A DNA stretch of 47,075 bases from an uncultured Bacteroidales bacterium (lineage in GTDB: Bacteria; Bacteroidota; Bacteroidia; Bacteroidales; Paludibacteraceae). Position 1 is the stretch's first letter, and every line of letters starts with the position of its first letter. The position numbers were made by a program, and so were the translations under genes. Below the pieces are notes generated by a model, which was not told the DNA's origin, did no database searches, and worked only from the letters and a program-made list of their open reading frames with translations. Below, piece after piece: positions 17,854 through 25,826 of this stretch. The stretch lies in assembly GCA_903911085.1 (NCBI GenBank), contig CAIWCC010000049.1, positions 1 to 47,075 of the forward strand. The letters are read 5' to 3'.

Positions 17854-17894
17854 AATGAGGTATAGCAGAAATTTATTTTCTGTTATACCTCATT
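17854..17894. repeat. 17-bp inverted repeat hairpin in the convergent gap
   Basis: AATGAGGTATAGCAGAA (17854-17870) pairs with TTCTGTTATACCTCATT (17878-17894) over 17 positions with one G.U, around a 7-nt loop. No T run follows, so it is not a typical terminator. It lies 27 nt after the metF-unit terminator. Confidence 0.6.
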
Positions 17895-18077
17895 ATTTTA
17901 GGAATGTATTGTGATAATTTATTTTGATTGATATTTATACTTAAATAAAATCAGGTCTGATATCAATTTATAAGCGTTTTATTCGAAGTGATATGATGCT
18001 AATGGATTGTTTTTTAGGTGGATAGCTAGATTTCCGTGTAAAATTTGATTGTTTACAAACCTCTATAAAAGACGAAA

Positions 18078-18248
18078 GGTAGCTTGCCTCACGGCATACT
18101 ACCAATCTTTGTTAACCTTAAATCTAATACTATGAAAAAATCACAGTACAAAAGTATAGCTTTTTTGAATACCAACCAAATATATTTGATAAAATATATA
18201 GCAAAAGTATGTTTTATAACATACTTTAATAATTGGTTGCCCAATTGA
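18078..18248 (+). other. Hairpin leader followed by a gene-start-like segment (possible remnant)
   Basis: GGTAG-CTT-GCC-TCAC-GGC-ATA-CTACC (18078-18103) makes a two-part hairpin. It is followed by TTAACCTTAAATCTAATACT and an ATG at 18132 that opens a 38-codon frame (MKKSQYKSIAFLNTNQ...) ending at 18248. The leader and the AT-rich approach to MKK resemble true Bacteroidota gene starts, but the peptide does not resemble any family and soon becomes low-complexity. It may be the remnant of a lost gene. The rest of 17895-18460 shows nothing else I can name. Confidence 0.2.
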
Positions 18249-18460
18249 CGGTGCAAAATCAGATAATTGCTCAGAAATACCACTTTTTTTTATGGAATTG
18301 GATTTTTATTGCAATCAGAAATGCATTTACAAAATGACTTGTATTTCCAAATTGAGATTCTGAAGTTTGAATTTATCTTGCAATTTATAGTTGGTTCTAC
18401 CACTTTTCGTGTGGGTTGATATTTTAAACCTTATTAAGACTACTAATATAGAAAAAAATT

Positions 18461-18610
18461 AACCACACTAGACACATTAGTTCACAATAGAATAAATGCT
18501 GAAAGCATTTATAATGAATCACAAAATACCGAAAGGTATTTATCTATTGTGTTCTTTTTTTTTAGATTCTATCTTTTTTTTCTATTGTGCCTTATGTGCC
18601 TAGTGTGGTT
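18461..18610. repeat. Nested inverted-repeat element in the metF-galM gap
   Basis: The outer arms are AACCACACTAGACACATTAG plus TTCACAATAG (18461-18490) and the near-complement at 18582-18610 (CTATTGTGCC...TAGTGTGGTT), about 30 bp each with a few mismatches. Inside, CACAATAGA (18483-18491) can also pair with TCTATTGTG (18543-18551), enclosing two small hairpins: ATAAATGC/GCATTTAT (18492-18512) and AAATACC-GAAA-GGTATTT (18524-18541). T runs follow at 18555-18563 and 18574-18581. It lies downstream of galM and may also serve as a terminator. Confidence 0.65.
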
Positions 18611-18673
18611 TTTATTTGTATTTTAATATATGTTTCAAATAGAACACACATAATTGAGTGTAGAACCTAATAC

Positions 18674-19714
18674 TTATTCAACTGAAAATTTATAAACACA
18701 CCATTCATCGTATTTGCCATCAGGGCGAAGTAATGAACTTGGGAAATGCGCCACATTTGGTGAATTAGGGAAACCTTGAGTTTCAAGACAAACTGCATCT
18801 TGTCGGTCGTAGGTTTTACCTTCTTTTCCGATTTGATTTTCAATCCAGTTACCAGTATAAACTTGAATTCCAGGTTGCGTGGTGAAAACTTCCATTTTGC
18901 GACCACTTATTGGTTCGTAAATATGCGCTGCTAAAGTGCAGTCGCCCATTTGTTCTTTGCGCAAGCACCAATTGTTGTCAATTCCCCAGCCAGGAACAAA
19001 AGCTTCATCATCAATTCTATCGCCAATTAAAGTTGGTTTGCGAAAATCGAATGCAGATTCTGCTACAGGACGAATTTCGCCAGTAAGTGCAAATGATTCA
19101 TCTAGAACTGTATAGTAATCGGCATTTACTTGTAATAAATGATCTTTTACAGTTCCGTTTCCAACGCCTTTTAAATTGAAATAAGAATGGTTTGTTAATC
19201 CAATAACTGTTGCTTTGTCGGTTGTAGCTTCATAATGCATTTTAATCTCATTGTCATCCGAAAGAATATATGTGCAAATAATTGTCAGATTTCCAGGATA
19301 ACCTTCTTCGCCGTCGGGAGAAAGAAGTTCAAGCACTAATTCTTGTTGAGATACAGATTTTACTGTCCAAACTTTTTCGTTAAAACCATTTATTCCACCA
19401 TGCAATGAATTTGTTCCGTTATTTATAGGAAGCGTGTATTCAACTCCATCGATGCTGAATTTGCCATCTTTAATACGGTTTGCAAATCGACCGCAAACTG
19501 CACCATAATAGATTTCTTTTTCAATAACCTCTTCCAAAGTGTCGAAAGCAAGAACTACATCGTCGAATTTGCCATTTTTATCGGGAACCATCAAACGAAT
19601 AATTTTTGCCCCATAATTGGTAATGTCTACCGACATACCGTTTTTATTGTATAAGGTGTAAAGCGAAATGGTTTTACCATTCAATTCAATTTCTAATTCT
19701 TTAGCTGTTTTCAT
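18674..19714 (-). CDS. galM: Aldose 1-epimerase (mutarotase)
   Basis: A 346-residue galactose mutarotase that interconverts alpha and beta anomers of hexoses before phosphorylation. The family landmarks are NGTNSLHGGINGFNEKVW (residues about 95-112), VIGLTNHSYFNLKG with the catalytic His, and AVCLETQGFPNSPN with the catalytic Glu near the C-terminus. There is no signal peptide, so it is probably cytoplasmic. It lies downstream of galK, with a hairpin (19731-19764) in the 66-nt gap. Confidence 0.93.
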   Translation of the reverse strand: MKTAKELEIELNGKTISLYTLYNKNGMSVDITNYGAKIIRLMVPDKNGKFDDVVLAFDTLEEVIEKEIYYGAVCGRFANRIKDGKFSIDGVEYTLPINNGTNSLHGGINGFNEKVWTVKSVSQQELVLELLSPDGEEGYPGNLTIICTYILSDDNEIKMHYEATTDKATVIGLTNHSYFNLKGVGNGTVKDHLLQVNADYYTVLDESFALTGEIRPVAESAFDFRKPTLIGDRIDDEAFVPGWGIDNNWCLRKEQMGDCTLAAHIYEPISGRKMEVFTTQPGIQVYTGNWIENQIGKEGKTYDRQDAVCLETQGFPNSPNVAHFPSSLLRPDGKYDEWCVYKFSVE

Positions 19715-19730
19715 GTTTTCTGTAATTAAT

Positions 19731-19764
19731 AAAACCCCTAACCTGTTTGCAGGTTGGGGGTTTT
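19731..19764 (-). terminator. Strong hairpin between galK and galM
   Basis: AAAACCCCTAACCTG (19731-19745) and CAGGTTGGGGGTTTT (19750-19764) form a 15-bp stem with one G.T pair and a 4-nt loop. On the minus strand the stem ends in GGGGTTTTATTAATTA. It could end galK transcripts partly, lowering galM expression, or protect RNA ends. It begins only 17 nt before the galM ATG. Confidence 0.6.
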
Positions 19765-19780
19765 ATATTATGAGTTATTT

Positions 19781-20938
19781 TTATAGTTTGCAAGCTCCGT
19801 CGCCAATTTCTGCAATGTAGAAATCGGGTTTAATACCAACTTTAGCTTCGTATGCAGCACCTACTTTTTCGATAAATGTATCGATAGCTTCATCTTTTAC
19901 TAATGAAACTGTACATCCACCAAAACCACCACCAGTCATACGAGAACCAATAACACCTTCAATTTTCCAAGCTTCTTCGGCCATGGTATCAAGTTGTATG
20001 CCTGTAACTTCGTAATCGTCGCGCAATGAAACGTGAGATGCATTCATTAGTTGACCAAATAAAGTCAAGTCGCCTGATTTCAATGCTACTACAGCGTCTT
20101 TGGTACGTTGAACTTCGCCTACAACGTGACGAGCGCGTTTGTGTGCAGTAACATCTGTAATTGCCGATTCAATTTGTTTAAATTCGGCTTCAGTTAATTC
20201 GGCTAAATATTTTAATGGACGAACGGTATTTAATTGTTCAACAGCTAATTTGCACTCTGCAACACGTTGATTGTAAGCACCTGAATCCAATTTGTGTGGA
20301 CTGTGAGTATTTGAAATTAAAATTTTCACTCCTTCAAGTTTTACTGGAACAAGTTCGAATTCTAATGTGTCGCAATTTAAGTGAATTGCGCTGTCTTTTG
20401 CACCATTTGCAGAAGCAAATTGATCCATGATTCCGCACATAACAAATGCAAATTCATGTTCGGCTTTTTGACCGATTTGTGCCAATACGGTACGATTGAA
20501 ACCAGTACCAAGTTGATCGTTCAAAGCATAAGCAGTAACTACTTCCAAAGCAGCAGATGAAGAAAGTCCAGCACCATTAGGTACATTACCCCAAATAAGA
20601 ATGTCGAAACCTTCTTTTATTTCGATTCCTCGTTTAATATATTGAGCAAAAACGCCCAAAGGATAGTTTGCCCAAACTTTATCGAGTGGAGTTGTCAATT
20701 GATCTAAACCAAGTTCAATAACTTCAGGTTGATTCAGCGAGCGGAAATTTACTGTTTTACCACCATTTTTGCGAAGTAGCAAGTAAGCGCCAAAGCTCAA
20801 AGCGCAAGGAAATACGGAGCCTCCATTATAGTCGGTATGTTCTCCAATAAGATTTACGCGTCCAGGCGCAAAATACACAGCCTCAGCCTCTTGTCCGTAA
20901 GCAGCTACGAAAGCAGTTTTTAATTCTTGTACAGTCAT
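19781..20938 (-). CDS. galK: Galactokinase
   Basis: A 385-residue GHMP-family kinase that phosphorylates galactose at C1 in the first step of the Leloir pathway. The three GHMP motifs are present: FAPGRVNLIGEHTDYNGG (residues about 24-41), VPNGAGLSSSAALEVV, and GSRMTGGGFGGCTVSLV near the C-terminus. CGIMDQFASANG contains the catalytic Asp. No galT or galE gene is visible beside it. It is followed by galM. A palindrome lies 49 nt upstream (20987-21000). Confidence 0.95.
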   Translation of the reverse strand: MTVQELKTAFVAAYGQEAEAVYFAPGRVNLIGEHTDYNGGSVFPCALSFGAYLLLRKNGGKTVNFRSLNQPEVIELGLDQLTTPLDKVWANYPLGVFAQYIKRGIEIKEGFDILIWGNVPNGAGLSSSAALEVVTAYALNDQLGTGFNRTVLAQIGQKAEHEFAFVMCGIMDQFASANGAKDSAIHLNCDTLEFELVPVKLEGVKILISNTHSPHKLDSGAYNQRVAECKLAVEQLNTVRPLKYLAELTEAEFKQIESAITDVTAHKRARHVVGEVQRTKDAVVALKSGDLTLFGQLMNASHVSLRDDYEVTGIQLDTMAEEAWKIEGVIGSRMTGGGFGGCTVSLVKDEAIDTFIEKVGAAYEAKVGIKPDFYIAEIGDGACKL

Positions 20939-20986
20939 ATTCAGTTTTTTAAAGTTTTTATAGAGATTGCAAAATAACAGAAAAAT

Positions 20987-21000
20987 CTACAATTTTGTAG
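20987..21000. promoter_or_regulatory. Palindrome upstream of galK, possible operator
   Basis: CTACAATTTTGTAG is a 14-bp palindrome apart from its two central bases, placed 49 nt before the galK ATG. On the minus strand, TTATTTTG at 20976-20969 is the nearest match to a -7 element, so the palindrome would lie near the -33 region. A regulatory role is inferred from position only. Confidence 0.25.
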
Positions 21001-21055
21001 TCATTTATTCATGTTGTAGAGCATAATTATTAAATTATAACTAGTGTTAGATTAT

Positions 21056-22141
21056 TTATATTGATTTATAAATAAAAGCATTTATATTCATGCCTGCACC
21101 TACCGAGGCGAAAACCAAAATGTCGTCTTTGTTGATATTGTGATTGGGCATTTTATCTTTTATAATTAAATCTAAAAGGGTTGGAATTGTAGCAACTGAG
21201 GTGTTTCCAAGCGTTGCAACAGTCATTGGCATAACGTTCTCAGGCGATTCGGCAATATTGTACAATGCATAAAGTCGTTTCAAAATTGCGTCGTCCATTT
21301 TTCCATTTGCTTGATGAATAAGTACTTTACTTACATCGTTGATGTGGATGTTGCATTTTTCGAGACAAGCTTTAATAGCTTGGGGAACTGTTTCTAATGC
21401 ATATTGATACAATCTGCGACCATTCATTTTTATAAACAAATCATCTTGCTTTTCAAAATTAGGGTTGTACGATTTGCCCATATGTAAAAGTCCCGAGTGA
21501 GAAAAAGTATCAGAACGTGTTTTGTGAGCTAATATGCCTATTGGTGTTGAACTTTCTTTGCCTTCTAAAACTACCGCACCAGCACCATCGGCATAAAGCA
21601 TACAATCTCTGTCGTGTGGATCGCTCACTCTCGACAGTACTTCGGCGCCAATAACCAACACCTTTTTGGCATCGCCCGATTTGATAAAATAATCGGCCTG
21701 AATTACACCTTGTACCCAGCCAGGGCAACCAAAAATCAAATCGTAAGCTATTGCATCAGGGTTTTTAATTCCCAGTTTGTGTTTTACTTTTGAAGCTAAA
21801 CTTGGAACATTATCCGACGAACGATTGTCGAATCGAGTGTCACCAAAATTGTTGGCAACGATAATATAATCTAATTCTTCTGGATTAATATTGGCCGATT
21901 TAATGGCCTCTAAAGCTGCAAAATATCCTAAATCGGAAGTTTGTAAATCATCTGTAACATATCTTCGTTCGCCTATTGTGGTAATTTCCAAAAATTTACC
22001 AGTAATTTCTTTTGCTGATTTATCTATCTTTTTTCCATTTTCTTCGTAAAATTCATTATTGTCAAAATCATCATTTTTTACTTGCTTACTTGGTATGTAA
22101 TTTCCAGTTCCTGTAATTACACTGTAGATTCTATTATTCAT
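21056..22141 (-). CDS. 3-oxoacyl-ACP synthase III-like (FabH family) enzyme
   Basis: A 361-residue thiolase-fold condensing enzyme. The KAS III triad is recognisable: Cys in DLIFGCPGWVQG (about residue 138), His in VLIHQANGKM (about residue 277) and Asn in LGNTSVATIP (about residue 311). The sequence is longer than a housekeeping FabH (about 320 residues), with an insertion after the N-terminal strand (EENGKKIDKSAKEITGKFLE). It may be a paralogue that uses a different acyl primer. It starts condensation of an acyl-CoA or acyl-ACP with malonyl-ACP in the cytoplasm. It is divergent from the cysK operon across a 370-nt gap. Confidence 0.8.
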   Translation of the reverse strand: MNNRIYSVITGTGNYIPSKQVKNDDFDNNEFYEENGKKIDKSAKEITGKFLEITTIGERRYVTDDLQTSDLGYFAALEAIKSANINPEELDYIIVANNFGDTRFDNRSSDNVPSLASKVKHKLGIKNPDAIAYDLIFGCPGWVQGVIQADYFIKSGDAKKVLVIGAEVLSRVSDPHDRDCMLYADGAGAVVLEGKESSTPIGILAHKTRSDTFSHSGLLHMGKSYNPNFEKQDDLFIKMNGRRLYQYALETVPQAIKACLEKCNIHINDVSKVLIHQANGKMDDAILKRLYALYNIAESPENVMPMTVATLGNTSVATIPTLLDLIIKDKMPNHNINKDDILVFASVGAGMNINAFIYKSI

Positions 22142-22420
22142 GTCTAAAAAGTAATTGTTCTAGTTATTGTTTCATTGTTCTACAAAATCATTAAGTCAAC
22201 TTTGAAACGGCAAAGTTAAATATTTTATTGTTAGAATCCGAATAAAATGATATTTATTGTACAAAAATGGCTTCAATAAAGTATTTATGAGTTTATAACT
22301 ACAACTCAAGTTGTTAATTTGAGTGTCTAAACTTATAGAAATCTTTTGAAAAGCCAGCCACCAAGCTATTATGTCTTTAAGAAACACAAATTTATTCATC
22401 ATCAATCGGCAATAGAATAA

Positions 22421-22490
22421 TACCATAAACAGGGTATAAAATATGCCAATGTAATGGTATTTCGGGATAATATCATTATAGCGAACTTTG
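22421..22490 (+). promoter_or_regulatory. Twin TACC-N8-GGTA operator and promoter of the cysK-encapsulin operon
   Basis: The distal dyad is TACC-ATAAACAG-GGTA (22421-22436) and the proximal dyad is TGCC-AATGTAAT-GGTA (22444-22459), with centres 23 bp apart. The proximal GGTATTTC begins 27 nt before GAACTTTG (22483-22490), a variant -7 element. The same layout occurs at 30850-30918 and 44084-44153. The weak -7 and absent -33 element fit a promoter that needs an activator. The rest of 22142-22420 shows no further feature I can support. Confidence 0.75.
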
Positions 22491-22514
22491 CAAGCAGAAA
22501 ATAATCAAATCATT

Positions 22515-23450
22515 ATGGCAAAAATAGCAACAAAAATCACGGATTTAATTGGCAATACTCCACTACTGGAACTTACCAGATTTTCGAAACTTCATAATTT
22601 GAAATCACCAATTATCGCTAAATTAGAATATTTTAATCCAGGCCGAAGTGTAAAGGATAGAATTGGATTTGCTCTCATAACAGATGCAGAAAAGCGTGGA
22701 CTCCTAAAACCAAACGGTGTTATTATTGAGCCAACAAGTGGAAATACAGGTATTGCTTTGGCTATTGTAGCTGCTTCAAAAGGGTACAAAATTATACTCA
22801 CAATGCCCGAAAGTATGAGTGTAGAACGTAGAACTTTGCTCAAAGCTTTAGGAGCTGAGATAGTATTAACTCCTGGTTTTGAAGGTATGGGCGGTGCAAT
22901 AAGAAAGGCAGAAGAGTTGAAAAATCTTTATCCAAATTCGTTTATTCCGCAACAGTTTATGAATGAGGCCAACCCCGAAATTCACAGAAAAACTACTGCC
23001 GAAGAAATATGGCGTGATACTGATGGGGAAATTGACATTTTTATTGCTGGCGTAGGCACGGGTGGTACTATCACAGGTACTGGAGAAGTGTTGAAAAAAT
23101 ATAATCCATCAATAAAAGTGATTGCTGTTGAACCGATTGATTCGCCAGTACTTTCGGGTGGAAAGCCAGGGCCACATAAAATTCAAGGAATTGGAGCAGG
23201 TTTTGTTCCTAAAGTTTATAATGCAATTGTTGCTGATGAAATATTCAAAGTAAGAAATGAAGATGCTTTCAATAGCGGTCGTGAATTAGCCCGAACTGAA
23301 GGTTTATTGATTGGTATTTCGTCGGGCGCTGTTGCGTATGCTGCTACTCAAATAGCTAAACGTACCGAAAACAAAGGTAAAAAGATTGTTGTAGTGTTGC
23401 CTGATACAGGAGAAAGATACCTATCAACACCACTTTATCATATTGAATAG
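22515..23450 (+). CDS. cysK: Cysteine synthase (O-acetylserine sulfhydrylase)
   Basis: A 311-residue PLP enzyme that makes cysteine from O-acetylserine and sulfide or another sulfur donor. The ATG at 22515 ([20 protein letters not shown]) is chosen because an in-frame TTG at 22488 lies inside the -7 element. The PLP Lys lies in [12 protein letters not shown] (residue about 43), the substrate loop is [11 protein letters not shown], and the phosphate loop is [27 protein letters not shown] is typical of the CysK group. It is the first gene of a sulfur operon that also holds a ThiS-like carrier. In mycobacterial CysM a protein thiocarboxylate replaces sulfide, so that possibility should be kept open here. 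Confidence 0.93.
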   Translation: MAKIATKITDLIGNTPLLELTRFSKLHNLKSPIIAKLEYFNPGRSVKDRIGFALITDAEKRGLLKPNGVIIEPTSGNTGIALAIVAASKGYKIILTMPESMSVERRTLLKALGAEIVLTPGFEGMGGAIRKAEELKNLYPNSFIPQQFMNEANPEIHRKTTAEEIWRDTDGEIDIFIAGVGTGGTITGTGEVLKKYNPSIKVIAVEPIDSPVLSGGKPGPHKIQGIGAGFVPKVYNAIVADEIFKVRNEDAFNSGRELARTEGLLIGISSGAVAYAATQIAKRTENKGKKIVVVLPDTGERYLSTPLYHIE

Positions 23451-23506
23451 ATGGTAAAAACCGACTTATTATACAAAAAAATAAACAACAAAAAATTATA
23501 AAAACA

Positions 23507-23719
23507 ATGAGCAAAATATCAGTAAACGGAAAAGCGCAAGAGGTTGAAACTCCGATTTCAATCATTGAATTGATAAAATTAAATAATGTGGCTCAACCAG
23601 AAATGGTTTCTATTCAGCTTAATGGTGAATTTGTCAACCGAGATGAATATGACAACACATTAGTTTCGGAAGGTGCAGAAGTTGATTTTCTGTATTTTAT
23701 GGGTGGTGGACAGTATTAA
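23507..23719 (+). CDS. ThiS/MoaD-like sulfur carrier protein with C-terminal extension
   Basis: A 70-residue beta-grasp protein. It reads MSKISVNGKAQEVE at the start, ISIIELIKLNN in the helix and VSIQLNGEFVNRDEYDNTLV in the middle, and ends FLYFMGGGQY. Carrier proteins of this family are adenylated and thiolated on a C-terminal Gly-Gly. Here the glycines are followed by Gln-Tyr, so the tail must be trimmed before use. A JAMM protease is encoded five genes on, as for QbsE/QbsD and CysO/Mec systems. No thiamin synthesis genes are present, so cysteine formation with the neighbouring CysK is the more likely purpose. Confidence 0.88.
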   Translation: MSKISVNGKAQEVETPISIIELIKLNNVAQPEMVSIQLNGEFVNRDEYDNTLVSEGAEVDFLYFMGGGQY

Positions 23720-23742
23720 TTGATAATTTAACTGTTTGAAAT

Positions 23743-23766
23743 AGACCATTAAAACTAACTTGGTCT
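23743..23766 (+). other. Short hairpin between the carrier gene and thiF-like gene
   Basis: AGACCA (23743-23748) pairs with TGGTCT (23761-23766), and a direct repeat TAAATAGTAAAT follows up to the next ATG. It may affect the balance between the two gene products, but no function can be shown. Confidence 0.25.
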
Positions 23767-23808
23767 TTAAATAGTAAATGGTATTTAACTAAATAGTAAA
23801 TTAACGAT

Positions 23809-24627
23809 ATGGATTTTACAGAAGATCAAATACAACGATATAGTCGTCATATCCTGTTGCAAGACGTGGGTGTGGAGGGACAAGAGAGAATTAACAACGG
23901 TAAAGTGCTGATAGTTGGTGCAGGTGGACTTGGAGCACCGATAGCTTTATATTTGGCTGCGGCGGGTGTTGGTACAATTGGTATTATTGATGGCGACGTG
24001 GTGGATTTGAGTAATCTGCAACGTCAGGTAATTCATTTTACTCCCGATGTAAATAAGCCAAAGGTGATTTCGGCAAAAGAGAAAATAAATCTGATTAATC
24101 CAGATGTAAAAGTCATTACATATCAGAAATTGTTGACTGCCGAAAATGCATTGGAAATAATACAAGATTATGATTTTGTGGTAGATGGAACAGATAATTT
24201 TCCAGTGAAATTTCTGATAAACGATGCTTGTGTTATTGCTAAAAAGCCGTTTTCGCACGGCGGGATATTGCGATTTGATGGGCAAACACTTACTTATGTG
24301 CCAGGTTCGGCTTGTTACCGTTGCTTGTTTCATTCGCCACCACCGCCAAATGCAGTTCCAACTTGTTCGCAAGCAGGAGTTTTGGGTGCAATTGCTGGTA
24401 TGCTGGGAACTATTCAAGCTGCTGAAGTTTTGAAATATCTCACTGGAGTTGGCGATTTACTTACCAACCGTTTGTTGACATTCAATGCTAAAACAATGGA
24501 ATTTAGAACAATCAAATCAAAACATAACGATAAATGTCCAGTGTGTGGAAGTCATCCAACAGTAACTGGTTTAGTAGATTATGAACAAGCGGTATGTGAT
24601 ATCGAAAGTCATAGAAAACAAAAATAA
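23809..24627 (+). CDS. ThiF/MoeB/HesA-family E1-like adenylyltransferase
   Basis: A 272-residue E1-like enzyme that adenylates the C-terminal glycine of a sulfur carrier. Residues about 30-70 hold the ATP site (LIVGAGGLGAPIALYLAAAG, then DGDVVDLSNLQRQ). The conserved segment DGTDNFPVKFLINDAC follows, then the PTCSQAGVLG stretch with the usual reactive cysteine. A zinc site is formed by CYRC and CPVCG. There is no rhodanese domain, so sulfur must come from another donor such as the TusA-like protein or the cysteine desulfurase encoded downstream. It follows the carrier gene by 89 nt. Confidence 0.92.
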   Translation: MDFTEDQIQRYSRHILLQDVGVEGQERINNGKVLIVGAGGLGAPIALYLAAAGVGTIGIIDGDVVDLSNLQRQVIHFTPDVNKPKVISAKEKINLINPDVKVITYQKLLTAENALEIIQDYDFVVDGTDNFPVKFLINDACVIAKKPFSHGGILRFDGQTLTYVPGSACYRCLFHSPPPPNAVPTCSQAGVLGAIAGMLGTIQAAEVLKYLTGVGDLLTNRLLTFNAKTMEFRTIKSKHNDKCPVCGSHPTVTGLVDYEQAVCDIESHRKQK

Positions 24628-24639
24628 AATCAAATAATT

Positions 24640-25143
24640 ATGGCAACAACAGAAATAAAACTCGACCCGAATACAAAAAAACTTTCTTTGATTGGATTCA
24701 GCGGTGATTTCGATAAGCTGGTAGCAGTCTTTACCTTAGCCACTGGCGCGGCTGCCGTTGGTTATGAAGTAAATGTATTTTTTACTTTTTGGGGTTTGGA
24801 TGCAATCAAAATAAAACAAGGACGCAGTGCGGTTGGTAAAGGATTTTTACCAAAAGTGTTTGGTGTATTTATGGGCGGCTTGAAAAGTGCACCAGTAAGC
24901 CGATTGAATTTTGGCGGTATTAGTCCCAAAATCTTCCGTTATTTGATGCGTAAAAATAATGTAGCAACACTTGAAGAACTTGTGGAAGCAGCTAAAGTGC
25001 TGGGCATAAACTTTTACGCTTGCGAAATGGCTATGCATATACTTGGTATTCAAAAATCTGACTTGATTCCTGAAGTAAAAGATGTACTTGGTGTGGCAAC
25101 CTTTCTGAAACTGGCCGACGGAGGTCAAACCTTATTTATTTAA
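24640..25143 (+). CDS. DsrE/DsrF-like sulfur-relay protein
   Basis: A 167-residue protein of the DsrE/DsrF-like superfamily, often annotated as a peroxiredoxin-family protein. The segment KLSLIGFSGDFDKLVAVFTL begins the fold, FFTFWGLDAI follows, and a single conserved Cys lies in FYACEMAMHILGI (about residue 130), the place where DsrE2 proteins hold a persulfide. Such proteins pass sulfur between a desulfurase or rhodanese and TusA. The gene stands directly before a tusA-like gene and 12 nt after the E1 gene, which supports a sulfur-relay role. Confidence 0.87.
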   Translation: MATTEIKLDPNTKKLSLIGFSGDFDKLVAVFTLATGAAAVGYEVNVFFTFWGLDAIKIKQGRSAVGKGFLPKVFGVFMGGLKSAPVSRLNFGGISPKIFRYLMRKNNVATLEELVEAAKVLGINFYACEMAMHILGIQKSDLIPEVKDVLGVATFLKLADGGQTLFI

Positions 25144-25180
25144 CTCTTCAAACTTTTCAAACTCTTCAAACTTTTTTATC

Positions 25181-25408
25181 ATGGCAAATTACATATTAGA
25201 TATTACAAAAGAGCATTGTCCAATGACATTTGTAAAAACAAAAATTGAACTTTCGAAGCTGAAATCGGGCGATACGCTTGAAGTATTGCTTACCGAAGGA
25301 GAACCACTCGAAAACGTACCTAGAAGTTCTACCGAACAGGGATTTAAAGTGTTGTCGATAACCGAATCCGAGGTGAAAGGATTGCATAAAGTATTGATTC
25401 AGAAATGA
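25181..25408 (+). CDS. TusA-like sulfurtransferase
   Basis: A 75-residue TusA-family protein with the two-layer fold pattern. The active Cys lies in the motif EHCPMTFVKTKIELSKL. The usual CPxP has become CPMT, a substitution of the second Pro. The protein would accept a persulfide and hand it to the next partner, such as the DsrE-like protein or the E1/carrier pair. Its stop overlaps the next start in ATGA (25405-25408), so translation of the two is probably coupled. Confidence 0.9.
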   Translation: MANYILDITKEHCPMTFVKTKIELSKLKSGDTLEVLLTEGEPLENVPRSSTEQGFKVLSITESEVKGLHKVLIQK

Positions 25409-25800
25409 TACGCATACCTACACATATTTACGATGGAATAGTTGTTCAAGCTTATGCTGAATTACCAAATGAAGCATGTGGATTGTTGGTTGGTACAGAC
25501 AATGTGGTAATAAAACAACACGCATTGACCAATATTGATCACAGTCCCGAGCATTTTTCGTTTGACCCAGCTGAGCAGTTTCAAGTATTCCGTTCGGCAC
25601 GCACTGAAGGTCTAGAAATAATAGCCAACTATCATAGTCATCCCGAAACGCCTTCACGTCCTTCGATTGAAGATATACGCTTGGCTTATGATCCGAATAT
25701 CCTGTATTTGATAGTTGCACTAGCCTCTGAAATTCCAGTTTTAAAGGCTTTCAACATTCAAAATGGAATAAGTACAGAAGTTCCAATAGAAGTATTTTGA
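25405..25800 (+). CDS. JAMM/JAB-domain metalloprotease for carrier processing
   Basis: A 131-residue Mov34/MPN (JAB) zinc protease. The full JAMM motif is visible: Glu in LPNEACGLLVG (about residue 20), then HSHPETPSRPSIED (residues about 75-88), giving H-x-H-x7-S-x2-D. Bacterial members of this size (QbsD, Mec+) clip residues from the C-terminus of a ThiS-like carrier or release cysteine from it. The obvious substrate is the carrier at 23507-23719, which ends GGGQY. Its ATG overlaps the tusA-like stop. Confidence 0.9.
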   Translation: MIRIPTHIYDGIVVQAYAELPNEACGLLVGTDNVVIKQHALTNIDHSPEHFSFDPAEQFQVFRSARTEGLEIIANYHSHPETPSRPSIEDIRLAYDPNILYLIVALASEIPVLKAFNIQNGISTEVPIEVF

Positions 25801-25826
25801 ACTATAAAATCCTAAAAGTTTCACTT

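Noticed and set aside
22488-22514. Longer cysteine synthase start at a TTG at 22488
   Set aside because: The TTG is part of the -7 element GAACTTTG, which lies at the fixed distance from the operator. The ATG at 22515 gives the normal CysK start.
23507-24627. Carrier and E1 genes as thiamin biosynthesis thiS/thiF
   Set aside because: No thiC, thiE, thiG or thiH gene is nearby, and the neighbours (cysK, serine acetyltransferase, JAMM protease) point to cysteine.
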